NCBI GenBank assembly: GCA_002189035.1
Contig: NEEC01000002.1
Coordinates: 2,046,001-2,110,000, forward strand
DNA: 64,000 nucleotides
Direction of reading: 5' to 3'
Source: Utricularia gibba
Lineage: Eukaryota; Streptophyta; Magnoliopsida; Lamiales; Lentibulariaceae
Positions 23,425 to 37,347 of this stretch are shown here, piece by piece; the first letter of the stretch is position 1; each line of letters starts with the position of its first letter. The position numbers were made by a program, and so were the translations under genes. The notes beneath the pieces are model-generated. The model did no database searches. It saw only the letters and a program-made list of their open reading frames with translations, and had not been told where the DNA came from.

Positions 23425-26137
23425 ATGGATGCATGTGAAGCTACGAAGGTAGTGATGTCGAGAATCAAAGATTTGGATCCCGAGAACGCTTCGAAAATTC
23501 TGGGTCATATTTTGCTGCAAGGGCAAGGTGAGAAGGAAGTGATAAGATTGGCTTTTGCCCCAGAGCCTCTTTTGCTGTCTTGCATTAACCAAGCTAAAAC
23601 GTTTCTTGGAATCCCTCCAACAAGCCCTTCTTCAGGAACTTCAAACGTTACTAAAACTTCTCCAAGAATGTTGAATGCTCTGCATCTTAACAACCCGTCT
23701 TCTCCAGCGCCTTCTTTTTCCAGAACTGGGTCTAGGCCCATTTCTTATGCAGGGGCTCTCACCGGTTCTGTGGAGGATGAGTTTTTGGGTGGCGGCTTTG
23801 TGGATCCGTTGCAGCTTCAAGTTTACTCGCCAATTGCTAGCCCAAGCGGTAGAAATGAATCTTTGGTTTTTCCCTATTCTGATGATCTGAGCACCCTATC
23901 TCCCTCACAATTACATAGGGTTAATCCTGTTAAAGATGTTGGTTTTCTCGAGCTTGGATGCCGCCCTTGCATGTACTTCTCAAGAGGTGGGTGCAAGAAT
24001 GGTGATTCTTGCAGGTTTTCCCACAATGAAATTGGACTTGATATTGCTGATTCTCCTGGGTGTGATGAGTTTATGAGGTTCAAGGCTTTACACCAAGAGC
24101 ACAGGCTTCCTTCACTTATTGCATCTGGCGGTCAACATCATTTTCCTTTTAAGCCTGCTGACTTACACGATGATAATCAGAGGTACTGATATGGGAATCT
24201 AGCGGAATCAATTTCAACACATAGCTAGTGCTTATCTACTATTATGGTTGGTATTCAGATTTTCAAAGTTCAACAAATTTGGTTACAGAGCAAACCTGAA
24301 TCATTCTGCGAAACCTCATTAAGAATGTAGCTTTGAGCACATGTTTTTCTTTGGTCAAGCTAGGCTTGTTCTGCATTATGCGTCATACTTCTCTTTTGCC
24401 TATTTTGGTTACATTCATAACGTAACACCTGCATTCACTTCTTGGAACCCTGAAAGGATGGTAAATGTGCGTTGGAGAGTAGCTAATGAGATTCAAGTTT
24501 AGCTTTTGGCTCAACAGATTGGGGAGTTTTATTCTGAATATTTTAAGCCATGTCATTGTCATCATGGTTATAGTAACTTGACATTGACTCCTGCCAGGAA
24601 TGACTTGCTTTCCACTGGAATACCTAGTAGTGGAACAAGTTCAAGTTCTCGGCAAATTTATTTGACATTTCCGGCTGACAGCACATTTAAGGAGGAGGAC
24701 GTTGCAGCATATTTCAGGTAAGTTTTTGGACCTTGGAATCTTTTATGGTTCTGGAAATTACATTGCCTGTCCGTGCTTTTCAACCCTTCTTGGTTTGTTC
24801 TGTATTTTGAAGCAACTTTGGACCTGTGCAAGATGTTAGGATACCATATCAACAAAGGAGAATGTTTGGTTTTGTTACGTTTTTATATCCTGAGACAGTA
24901 AAGAGCATATTGGCAAAAGGGAACCCGCATTTTATCCGTGATTGCCGTGTTCTTGTGAAACCTTACAAGGATAAAGGAAAGATGCCTGAGAGGTGTAACG
25001 ATTGGCCCCCCTTTTGTTTATGGCGTTTTTTTGTCCATGTGAATCCTTTTTTACCTTACCGTGATCCTACAGCAGGAAACTTATGTATCAGCAGATGGAG
25101 CGGGGGGAATTTTCATCTGGTGTGGGTTCATCAGGAACTGATTCTATAGAACAGCTTGATATCCCCTTTGGTTAGCATCAAGTTCATCGCCATGCATTTC
25201 AAATCAGCAAGAAAGCACAGTTTACAGATCTTTTTTTCTTGTTCCTGACAGGGCCTAGAATGCTCCTGAACGTGCAGGAGAAGATGTTACAAAGAAAAAT
25301 TGAGGAGCAGGCAGAACTACGAAATAGCATTGAAATTCAAGGTCAAAGGATGATGAATATGCAACTAGCCGATTGGCACTATCAAAGTTATGATTCCGAT
25401 TCTCCTTCAAGTCTGAGTACAGGTATGCCTCTTGTCTCTTCTCGACAGGGTGGGTTCCCTATGCAACAACCAAGTGCAATTGGTCCTTCTGAAACCATCA
25501 CTCAGAGTACTTTTGAAGGTTAGTTATTAAAAATGGTATCTTTGTTTATTTCATGTCCATATCCTCGATGACTTGCTTTTAAGAATATGTGTTTCTACTG
25601 CAGAGTTTCATGGCAGCCAACTATCCCAAGAGCCGAGGATGGTTACTCATAGCAACGAGTACATTGCCTCCAATGCCACTGACTTTTATTCGAATGATGC
25701 AAACCAGAATGCGTCCGATGCGGACCAATCTCCTAAGTGGTATGCCATCTGTTGATCTCTTTCTACCTCAATATGTTTTCTAGGTCCTACAACATTTACA
25801 AATTCCTGTTTTACATGTGAAATAATGCGCACACTAAGCAGAACTGCATGCTTCACTCATTCCTTACATTTGATACTTCGTCATTCGTATTTAAATGCTT
25901 GAAACTACAGAAGCATTCCAAGCAAAAAACCGTTAGTTTGAGAGCTGGAACTTTTCATTTTCAAGGAGTAACTTGTAGCCATTAAAGAACCCCCCCCCCC
26001 CCCCCCCCCCCTTTTTTTCTTTTCTCTTTCAAGATTTCCAGGAGGCCAAAAAGTCCTCCCATGGTTACACCTGCATGTTGATCATATCTTGGAACGTTGG
26101 TTGTTTTCGACTCTGATTTCATCTCGAAACATGCAGA
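23425..26137 (+). CDS. CCCH zinc-finger and RRM protein (AtC3H53 type)
   Basis: Exons: 23425-24182, 24598-24717, 24813-24992, 25076-25170, 25252-25518, 25604-25739 and a terminal exon from 26137, about 518 residues. The N-terminal [22 protein letters not shown] region is the PABC-like module of this plant group. A single C-X8-C-X5-C-X3-H finger lies near residue 180 ([19 protein letters not shown]). An RRM covers roughly residues 265-345 ([30 protein letters not shown]). A coiled coil with Gln-rich sequence follows ([13 protein letters not shown]). It probably binds RNA; targets are unknown. The 3' end is unclear: joining exon 6 (ending TG) to the AGAATTTG exon creates TGA at the junction. 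The same frame then stays open for about 43 codons and includes EENLPPGK, faintly like the family's usual tail. Confidence 0.83.
25990..26012 (+). repeat. Poly-C tract of 23 bases followed by T7
   Basis: This homopolymer lies in the last intron of the CCCH gene. On the other strand it is a 23-base poly-G run, able in principle to form a quadruplex. Confidence 0.9.
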
Positions 26138-26854
26138 GAATTTGCAGCAGCCCACGGAGCAGTTTCTTTTCTGAATGTACAGCTAAAACAAACAGCAGAA
26201 GCTGAAGAGAATTTGCCTCCAGGGAAGATGGAGGTTTTGCTTGTTAGTTTCTCAGTAGCGGTTCCTGGTTAGTTCCTGTGGTGGCGGCGGCCTTAGCTCT
26301 CTGACTGCGCAAGCAAGGGAAGGCAGCGTATAGCATGAAACAGGCAGCAGCAACGCTTCTTACTGAGGACTGCACCAGTTGCATTTCTCCACATTGCTAC
26401 TCCTCCTGTGATCGATCATTGCATGAAAGCAATATTTTGATTGACTAGTGTTTCTGTTGCCGCTACGCTATTCGGGTTACGTGTTCGACCCGTGTTATGG
26501 ATCCGACCCGCATGGGTCAAACCCCCTGAGTTGGCCCAAATCCACTATAAATGTCGGGGTGTTTCCCTTTTTCATGTAATATGGTGATAAGTCTTTATAT
26601 TATTGTAATTTGAAATCGGTGGATGGGTCGGGTCGGGTCGTATTCGGGTCAGGTTTCAAGGGCTCCATTTTCGGCGTTGAACTAGCCGTTGCCGCAGCCC
26701 TAGTGTGTTAGATATATAACGGTCGAATTTTTTTTTCTGCCGAAGTGGTATCCCGCTTCTTCTTCTGCTGCTTGTACGAGTTTAGAAAGTCTTTCTCTGA
26801 TTTCTTGGAGACTCCGTACTCGCTCAATCGATTTTTTTCCGGTAGGCACAAAAA
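26138..26854. promoter_or_regulatory. CCCH 3' UTR and UBC19 promoter
   Basis: About 26140-26450 is the likely 3' UTR. At 26475-26650 GACCCG/GGGTC pentamers occur on both strands (for example GTTCGACCCGTG and GGGTCGGGTCGGGTCG). A TATA-like CTATAAATG lies at about 26546 and a GGCCCA at about 26525, about 300 bases upstream of the E2 start. Confidence 0.45.
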
Positions 26855-28145
26855 ATGGCGACTACTAGCGACCCGGCGGCGCTGGTCAAGCAGGCTGTTC
26901 CGTTGCCCAAACCTGTTGAATCGCATTCTGTTCTCAAGAGGTATCTTCTTCGTTCGCTGTTTGATTTCGTTACACGTTGCTTCAGGATTTGAATATCGAA
27001 ATCGACTGCAGATTCTTTGATTGCTTTTTCGTTGTGCTGAATTATATTCTGATTTTTTGCAGACTGCAAACGGAACTCATGGCTTTGATGGTAAGAAATA
27101 CGAGCAGTTGGAATTCATTGTAGTTTTCATAGGGTTCCGTGACTTTCGATTTGACCTGAATTCTAGCGGCTCAGGTTTTTTGTTGATCGTTTTTCAATTC
27201 GAAATGACTCAGATGGGAGGGGATACTGGAATCTCAGCTTTCCCTGAGGAGGACAATATATTGTCCTGGAAAGGAACAATTATAGGGAGCAAAGGCACGG
27301 TGTATGACGGAACAGAGTACAGGTTGACGCTTTCGTTTCCATCGGAGTATCCCTTCAAACCACCCAAAGTCAAGTTCGAGACTGCCTGCTTCCATCCCAA
27401 TATTGATGTCTATGGGAACATTTGCTTAGACATTTTACAGGTTTCATTTATTGATTGCCTGCACCCAAATTCTTTCCAACTTGACCTCTTATAGCCGTGG
27501 TTAAACAAACCATTTGCAGGATAAATGGTCCTCTGCCTATGATGTGAGAACAATCCTACTCTCAATTCAGAGTCTCCTTGGAGGTAATCATAATTCTCTA
27601 CAGAGGGATGAAGAATGTTTAATGGCCAGTTTGATCCCAGTTTTTCACTATATCTTCCTCCCCTAGTGCTATGCTTATGTCTTACATTCCTTCCAAGTAC
27701 TTGAGACCGTAGCTTGATATAAGCCTCAGTGCATTTTCTTTCCCTGGTCCGCCATGTTACAGATTCTTAACAAGACTTTGAGCCCTCTTAGTGTGATCTG
27801 TACTTATATTATACATTTTTTTGGAAAGAATTCGATATCTCAACATATTTTGCTCCCTTTGTGCTATTGTTGTGTTATATCACACATTGATTACTCTATA
27901 AAAGTCTCCCTTCTTTTGTGCACTATCATTCATGGCGCCGATGTTCTTGACTGTTTGCTTCCACACAGAGCCAAATATAAGCTCACCTCTCAACAATCTG
28001 GCTGCAGCACTGTGGGATAACCAGGAAGGTAATGGCCAAAAGCTCACAGTTTTTGTTATGCAACGCTTTATCTGGTTTTACATATGCAGTATTTCTCCTT
28101 TCAGAGTACAGAAAGATGGTGATGAAGCTATACAAACCAACGTGA
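26855..28145 (+). CDS. UBC19: Ubiquitin-conjugating enzyme E2 (UBC19/UBC20, UBE2C/E2-C type)
   Basis: Six exons: 26855-26940, 27063-27090, 27213-27440, 27520-27583, 27969-28028, 28105-28145; 168 residues. The UBC fold is complete: LKRLQTELMALMMGGDTGIS, then SEYPFKPPKVKF, the HPN motif, YGNICLDILQDKWSSAYDVR with catalytic Cys in NICLDIL, QSLLGEPN, and EEYRKMVMKLYKPT at the end. The MGG insertion and the N-terminal extension before SVLKRL mark the cyclin-selective E2-C class, which initiates ubiquitin chains with the APC/C in mitosis. Arabidopsis UBC19 and UBC20 are the recalled orthologues and cannot be told apart here. A RING gene follows in the same direction about 500 bases downstream. Confidence 0.94.
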
Positions 28146-28647
28146 GAGAACACTATGTTATGGAGACATAGACGTGCCCCTACAGATGATACTTGTTTTC
28201 CTGTCAAACTCTCACCTTCTTGTTCTCCTTCTGACGTTTGGGTGTTGGATATTAGACAAGCACTTCATTTTGTGTCCATTAATTATTCGCATATTTAAAA
28301 AAAGGCATTTTTATCTATTTATATTTTTTTTGTGTGACGGGCTTTCTCAAGGGCCCACAACCCAATTATTTAAATTATTTTATTGGTACGCTTTAATTTA
28401 ATTATGTCGCCGATGCCTTGGAATATGCGGAGAGAATTTCATTTGTATAGCCGGAAAAACCCGTCCGTTGCGGTGATCCTCATCATTTCATCGCCGCCTT
28501 CGGGAAATTCAATCCCTCTTCTCTCTGAAACTCGAATTCTTTAGATGGCGCGGTAGCTTTGGTAAATATAGGTTTAGCGTTGATATTTCTTTTTGTTTTT
28601 TTCGATTTTTTTTGGGTCTAGGTAGCAAGAATTAGGAGACGATTGAA
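28146..28647 (+). other. UBC19 3' UTR and RING-gene leader
   Basis: No gene lies in this interval. The RING-gene leader probably starts near 28430-28500. A GGGCCC palindrome (near 28350) and CCAATT follow the UBC19 3' UTR. Confidence 0.4.
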
Positions 28648-29790
28648 ATGTCTCTCGACAAGACCGAAGAAAAATTGGTGCAGCCCATTCAGGAGCTCGA
28701 GATCCGGGATCTGGTACGTTTTTTTTTTATTTGTATTGTATGATTGTTTGGTGGGGATTGGCGTTGTTGGATTTTGATTGTGGATTCTGTATTTGGGTGG
28801 ATCTGGGAATTACCATGATTTCCCCAAATTTTACGCGGGTTTGATCATTTTTTAGGGAAAAGAGATGAAAGGATCATGTGGGTCTGATGAAGGTTGTCAC
28901 TTGGATTGTGCAATATGTTGGAACAAGATAGCACTTCAAGAAACTGCTTTGATCAAGGGTTGCGAGCATGCCTACTGGTTTGTCTCGACCCCCTGGCTAC
29001 TGTATATGTAAAACTCCTTTGAATTTTATTGGGTCTCAAGAACAAGAGGATAAATGTGTTTGCGTGAACGGTGACGGTAAGTTTGCTGGGTAGCATGTTA
29101 TATGATTTTTAGTTGAAGTTTTTTTTTTTTTTTTTTTTTTTGAGGATTTGAAGTTTTGATTTCTAAACTTTTCCTGTAGTCATTGTGAACATTGGTGTTG
29201 ATTTGAGCTTTTTTTTTTTTTTTTTGCTTGAAGTGTGATGTGTATATTGCGATGGGCATCATATGAGGTAGAAAAGAATAAAGGACCGACCTGCCCAATG
29301 TGCAAACATCCTTTTGAATTCCTGGTCATTCATCGGTCCCTTGATGGAAGGTAATTTACTTGGAACCCTTTTTTGTGATGTTGTTTTATGTGTATTGTTT
29401 GTATACATTTATCTTACTAAAGTTCCATTGCTGAACAGCATTCGTGATTACATGCAAGAGGAAAGCATTTGTCTTTTGTTGAGGGCTTCGTGGTTCAATC
29501 CCCTAGTTGTGGTAGAACGCGAGGAGATCGATGAGGAAGTAGAGGATTATTGCTATGAAGAAGCTGACGAAGACTTGGATGAGTTTTACCTCAATAGATC
29601 CTCAAATATTCGAATTGGGAACAGACGGTTTGGTGACAATGGGTATGTTCGTTCTGGAAGACAGGAAGCTAGGCCTGCATACCGCCCAAGCCTCCAGGAT
29701 GCCTGCCCTGCTGGAACATCCCGGAACCAGAAAGTTGGGCGACGTGCAAAACGAACCCTGAAACGTGAAGCCGCAGCCAAGGGTCTGTAG
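28648..29790 (+). CDS. RING-type (C3HC4-like) E3 ligase candidate
   Basis: Exons 28648-28713, 28856-28977, 29234-29350, 29439-29790; 218 residues. The RING finger lies at about residues 37-85: CAIC, then KGCEHAYC, VMCILRW and CPMCKHPF, giving the ordered Cys/His ligands. The family usually has VTC where this copy has VMC; the ligand Cys is kept. After the RING comes the conserved plant block IHRSLDGSIRDYMQEESICL and LLRASWFNPL, an acidic region, and a basic tail RIGNRRFGDNGYVR with VGRRAKRTLKREA. It belongs to the plant RING/U-box family represented by At5g19430. Substrates are unknown. The exon reading is in phase throughout. Confidence 0.88.
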
Positions 29791-31613
29791 CATGTGCGGT
29801 AGGGTAGTAGGTAAAAGGTTAGTACTGCAGACCACTTTCTCTTTTCATCTTGATAATAACTGTTCCTGGTTTGGATCTCTCAAGGCGCGCTCTGGAGAGA
29901 TGTTGCATCTTGTACAGTTTCATTTGTAACTGGTTCCGTATCATGCTACACAGTTTCATTCTAATTGGCTTCCATTCTGCCTTTGTTGAATCATAATGTG
30001 CAAGGGTCAACACTACAAATCATAAAACAAGAATAGTCTACTTTGTTCACTATTTTCCGAAGAAAGGAAAAGAACCCCATAAAAACCACCTCAATGTACT
30101 TTTTCATTGATGAACACCAGTAGTCCTGTTGGTATATAACTTTACATTTGAATTGCATTTCTGTAATGCTGCTAGCATAAGTGACAAAACATCCGTCGTG
30201 AGCCACTTAGCTCCACGAGCGAGATGAGGGCTTCCATGAGGGAATGATCCATAGCTTCTCCATCACCAGATTTCTTTTCCTTGAAGAAATCAAGACGGGT
30301 AGTCAGCTCTTCAAGATTCAATGAGGCCGCAGAGGGGAGTTATTTTGCATTCCCTGATCGGATCAACCATAGATACATGTCAGCCAAGCAAGTCTTTTCA
30401 CCTCTCAAACTACCAGGTTCTGATACCTCTGCAGTCCGAGAAGCCACTTTGGAAACACACAAGCGAAAAGAAAACATTTTTTTTTAAAAAAACTTGAAGC
30501 TACCCAACACAGCATACAGGGCATGCTAATGAATTCTTAAAGCTCTTATCGTGCACCTAAAGGAGATATTTCAAGCCACTGAGTGACAGATCAAACACTT
30601 ACATTCTGTTCAAGCGCCAATTGTTTCTACACTAGCCTGCAAGACTGCATTTCCATTTGCCTAGGAAGCATGACAGCATCCATGCCAATTGTTAGATATC
30701 GTAAATTCCTGTTTTCCATATTTGAAAAGTAGGGATACCTAGAGGATGAGGGAGAAGGTAAAATTGGATAGTGGAAAACTCCCTTGAGAAGTTGCGCAAG
30801 AGCAAGCTCGGAGCAAGCTCGGAGTTAGCCATGAAATCTCAGAAACTCGAAAAATAAAAATGAAGACCTCGTTTGCAACTCTGTGCAAATGCACCACCTT
30901 CTGCACGCTGGTCCAGCAACACTTCCATTATGCCGAAGGAAAAAAAAACTACCACATCTCGTGTTTCCCCTTTTACACCTCTCCCCCACCGGAGTGAGAG
31001 GAATATACCTGTGCAGTCATTTAGGGGACACGCGCGTCGTACTCGCAGGCTCCCTTGTCGCGGATGTGATGATGATATATCCAACACTAGCGGCCCAATA
31101 TTACTGCAGACACTGGGATATTAATTGAGCCAGGCCCAACTACGAAACAAGATTTAAATATATTTAAAAAAATTATTAATAGAGATATATATTTAGTTAA
31201 TTAATTCTAATTAATATTGAAAATACTTTATTTATACAAAAAGATAATTAACTTTGATTATTTTTAATATAAATAATAAATATTTTCAAATTTAATATCC
31301 ATCATTCCTAAATTATATATTATTAAAAATGTATTCCGTTATTAAAAAAACAGGAAAAAAAGAAAACGCATGATAAAGTGGTAATTAATATTTAATGAGG
31401 GGTATTAAAAATAATGATGTCCCTAAAATTGCTCAGGGAAGGTAAACGAGGAGACGAGAGAGGTGAAATGGCGCTCCTTCCCCTCAAATGTCTCCGGAGC
31501 ACTGGTTTCTCCTTAGCTAAGACGAGGGCCGATCCCATGCAATTCATTGCCTTCACTGCTCTTCTTCCCCTGAACAAAGATCCCCTCTCAGCTCCTCTCC
31601 GGCGCCCTCAACA
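29791..31613. other. Interval between RING and CDPK genes
   Basis: This contains the RING 3' UTR and a possible minus-strand gene whose clearest coding-like piece is 30172-30310 (listed separately). A direct duplication of GAGCAAGCTCG lies near 30803-30824. AT-rich DNA occupies 31140-31400. The CDPK leader is after about 31430. Confidence 0.4.
30172..30310 (-). CDS. Unidentified coding-like terminal exon
   Basis: On the minus strand a frame beginning just after a TAA (about 30325) reads ELTTRLDFFKEKKSG, continues through DHSLMEALISLVEL and ends at a TAG at 30174-30172. Its amphipathic, protein-like composition differs from nearby noise. An acceptor may lie in CTTGAAG|AGCTG. Possible upstream pieces are KVASRTAE before a donor near 30435, an ASVETIGA...LEQN piece near 30600 that would need one extra base, and MEVLLDQRAEGGAFAQS from 30928. 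I do not recognise the family. It may be the end of a small coiled-coil protein gene or a remnant. Confidence 0.35.
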
Positions 31614-33734
<2,121 letters not shown>

Positions 33735-34242
33735 CATGGCAAAAGTGAATGTATGTATGTATACCTGAGCTTCAAGAGCCAGAATGTTGTAAAGAAGTGA
33801 TGACTAGTTTTGTTAAATCACTCTGTAGCTGTCTATATTTGTTAAGTGGGAGGCAAAAAGGGAGCCATCATGGTTGTCAAGGCGAAGTTATTGAAAAAAA
33901 TGGCGTAAAAGTTCAGGACTCCAACTCCAAAATCACTCATCTTCTTGCACATGAAGTGTAGTTCAGAAATACACCTCAAAGGACTGATCTTTTATACGAA
34001 AAATGCGTCCTTGATGCCTCTTCGAAACACACAAGATTGTGAATTGCGTTTCCCAAATCCCGAACACAGACGTCAAGCATCTGGGTAGGTGACTGTGCTT
34101 TGAGGCTCAATGGTGTACCCGAAATTTTATGAATTACCCATTCACTCGATTCGACCCGATTGAAAGAACTCAGTGGTGAGTGCCAATTCCGTTCAAAATT
34201 GCGACTTTCATCTTCCCCTCCACTTTTCTTCTTCGATTTCTC
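33735..34242. other. CDPK 3' UTR and MOC1 leader
   Basis: No further gene is supported. The first 230 bases are probably CDPK 3' UTR, and the MOC1 leader lies shortly before 34243. Confidence 0.4.
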
Positions 34243-35720
34243 ATGGAAATTGTACCAGCTCCACGCCTTCAATTCCTAGACAAATGTTCGATGAGCACGC
34301 CCCTCAACGTCAGAGTCGCCTCGCCGCTCATTCTCCACCTTAGAACTCCCGCCGCATTCCGGCTTTTTGCTGCCACTGCCTCCCCAGCAACTCTCGCGGA
34401 TGTCCCTGAAATCACACAAATCCATGAGCCCTTGGCGCCAGAGGCTGCTTCCCATGGTAGAAGAAAGAGTGGAGCGAGGGTTAGAAAGATGAGTTTGGAT
34501 TCCCACCAGCTGAAGCTGAACTGGCTGGAATCACTGTCTTGCCCTATGCCGGACGGTTGGAGAAGTCGAGCAGTGGAGGGAACAGACGTCAGTGATGTAA
34601 ACTCCGGTTGGGTTCTTGGTGTTGACCCTGATCTTTCTGGAGCAATAGCTGTTTTGAAGCCGGATGATTCTGCTGAGGTAGGGGAGGTTCAGTTTCATTC
34701 TTGTGCGAGTTGATGTAATTTAGAGATGCTTCTCAATGGAATGGGTTCAGGTTTTTGATTCCCCGCATGTCAAAGTCCCCGTGGGGAAAAGAGTCCGCAA
34801 GCGCCTGGATGTGAAGTCCATCGTTATGTTGATTCGAGGTTTTGGAGCTCCTATAGGTACAACGAAGAAAGTTGAATCCTTGACTTGTATTGTCATCTTA
34901 TACTGAATTTCCCTTGATTCCCAGTTTAAATACGAGCTTTTCTGTTCAACTTTCGATTCTGTTTTGAGTACTTGGGTGCTGACCAGTTGCTTGCATGATC
35001 CAGGAACAACTGTTTACGTAGAACAATCAACTCCATTTCCACAAGATGGTAAGCAGGTTAGGAGTTGTCTGCTTCCAGCGTTTTGGGCCTGTTATTTTGT
35101 GCAGTCTGTAGTGTATATCATGCTAAACTTTTTTCCAAGAGTATGGATTCCTTTGGCTTCTTTGTCTCGGCTTTTGATGATGTTCCTATTCCACCTGAGT
35201 TACCACTTGTGTCATATGTAAACTTACAGGGATGGTGGAGTGGTGGATTTGGTTATGGACTTTGGATAGGAGCCCTGGTAGCCTCAGGGTATACTGTTGT
35301 TCCCGTGCCCTCACTCCTGTGGAAAAGTGAATACAAACTCGCAGGAAATCGATCGAGCAAGGTACATTCAACATAAAGATCCAACTATTTCTTTTAATTC
35401 GGATTCTTCAGTTCTGTTCTTCTGCTTTGATGTTCATGACAATGTGATTCCCATTTGCTGATAGGACGACAGCAGGGAGCTGGCAACTGTGCTGTTCCCA
35501 TCTCTTAGCCCCTTATTCAAACGCAAGAAAGACCACGGTCGATATCATATCATCATTCTTCAACACTGAATTCGATACACAATGCTATGCAAGCTTAGGC
35601 TCGCTGTTGTAATAATGCTTGTTTCTGATGACTCCAGGCCGAGCCGAAGCGCTGCTTATTGCTGCATATGGCAAGGGAGTAAAGGTGAAATCCCAAGACG
35701 CAGAAATCCTGGAAGATTGA
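34243..35720 (+). CDS. MOC1: Chloroplast Holliday junction resolvase MOC1
   Basis: Six exons: 34243-34677, 34751-34856, 35004-35056, 35230-35361, 35465-35537, 35638-35720; 293 residues. The N-terminal 70 or so residues are Ser/Ala/Pro-rich and lack acidic residues, like a plastid transit peptide. The RNase H-like (RuvC-type) nuclease domain begins at [17 protein letters not shown], which holds the first catalytic Asp. It continues with [30 protein letters not shown] (acidic active-site Glu), [20 protein letters not shown], and [15 protein letters not shown] with [18 protein letters not shown] (C-terminal acidic residues). MOC1 cleaves four-way junctions in plastid DNA and is needed for nucleoid segregation. 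The start at 34243 is the first ATG in frame; 34291 is an alternative. Confidence 0.93.
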
Positions 35721-37347
35721 TCAACAACCTGAATCTCCCTGGGACATGATAAGATGAATGTAGAGGCCTGATGGTACCATTTTCTGCTCATCAACTGTCC
35801 ATATTGGTGGTGTATTCATGTAAACCACTGCGGGAGTTAGTTTGTATTCCTTAGCCTGATGGGCTGTGATCTCTGTAGACCTTAGCAATGAGGGAATCAA
35901 TGCGAGATTGTTTTAACCCGTTAGATTTCCAAAAAATTCCATTGATGGAATTCAGGCCATCAACTCCTCATCATCTTCACGCACTACAGGGGCAGTACTG
36001 TTGGTATGCATCATACTTTATAGTCCCAGATAACCGTCAAATTCACCCGGTTGAAGATGCAGAAAATAGAGAATATCAGGTCCGGCGAGTGGAACTTGGA
36101 GGTCAAAGAAGTTTCAAATGTAGGCTGGATTTGTCGTTGACCGCAGAGTTTATTCCGCCGTACCCCTTTAAGGGCAATGATTGCTTGTCAGCAGAACTAG
36201 ATGGGGGTGTCCCTCCATTGGAGTCCATAATTTCACGAACGATTCGTCAATATATGCGATGTGCATTTTATGAAGGATTCGTCAAAAATGGCGTTCTTCT
36301 GGAGAAAGAAAAGGGACATAAGGGTCCTCTGCGTTCCTGAAGACTGAAGATACCCAGGCGGCCAGGACCCATGAAAGCGAATCCCTGAATTGATCGGTGC
36401 CCCAAAAATCCTCAATTCGATATTTTGACTGCACCGACAGTACCCCACTTCGAGGTGCTTGTTGCTGTATGTTTGGATGTAGCTGTACATCTTGGTCTGC
36501 GAGTATTGTAGTTGGGTTGTTTTTGTTTCTGTCGTTTGGCCTTTCATAAAGTTAAAGATGCCACCTTTTTCACATCTTGCATCTTCTTTCCTCAATTGGT
36601 CCTAGGGCTCATAAGAATCCAAACGCATATATGGTTTGGATTTGTGTATGCTTTCTCTCTTTCTGCGTTTAAATTTCGTTGACGCGGGTCGCTGATCTGA
36701 TCTACTCTCCAACCTTTTGAAGAACGACAAATAAGTCTCGTTCAGGTCGCCACTTTTGATGATCTGTGAGCTTCTTCTTGCCTGGCTTAGTCGTGTCAGT
36801 TTCAGTTTGCTTTCGTTTTCCAAATCTTCTTTATTTTTTCCACATATGCTCTGGAAATATCTCTGGGCTTGAATTGCTGTAGTATCTGAAGTTTTTGGTG
36901 GCTTTGAGTTGCCTTTCAATATTCAATTTCAGAGTTCATTTTTGTGTGGGAATTGCGCAGTTGTGGTGATTTGTTACATATTCTTCATCTTCTGATACAT
37001 GAATTCAACTTCGATCGGCATCCAGATAGTAAAAAATGTTTTTTTCATTATTGAAGTGGGTAGTCTGAGTGAATTTCGTTTACTCTGAGACTGCAATTCG
37101 CCTAGCGTCAAATCTACTTTTTCTGTTACTTGCTATATGCTTTGGGATTTGGGTTATTGTCAAATGATCGCTGTTCTGTGAATTTCGCTCTTGATGGACC
37201 ACTTCATTTATGGTTGATAATTGCTACAAGTAGTTGGTCTGGTGCTGTCTTTCGATAAAGACGCAGTGTAGTCAAAACCCACGCGGAAAGCTCCCAGGAA
37301 TAGGATACTTACCGGAGCTGTTCTGGAAACTTTAGCAGGAATAAACA
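35721..37347. other. MOC1 3' flank to SCAB1 leader, with an unassigned open frame
   Basis: A 150-codon plus-strand frame (35888-36340, listed separately) and a 105-codon minus-strand frame (36602-36919, basic, Lys/Arg/Ser-rich) lie here. Neither resembles a family I recognise. The SCAB1 leader is within about 36950-37347. Confidence 0.4.
35888..36340 (+). other. Unidentified 150-codon open frame
   Basis: It begins MRESMRDCFNPLDFQ and includes YCWYASYFIVPDNRQIHPV, LGGQRSFKCRLDLSLTAEF and YPFKGNDCL. Composition is protein-like (charged, few rare runs), and the frame is open for 450 bases in a region that is not GC-rich. No splice sites, domain or family were recognised. It lies 170 bases after the MOC1 stop and could be a small orphan gene, a remnant, or a chance frame in a 3' UTR. 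Confidence 0.3.

Noticed and set aside
36602-36919. 105-codon basic minus-strand frame upstream of SCAB1
   Set aside because: Lys/Arg/Ser-rich without motif or splice context; likely chance, overlapping the SCAB1 5' region.
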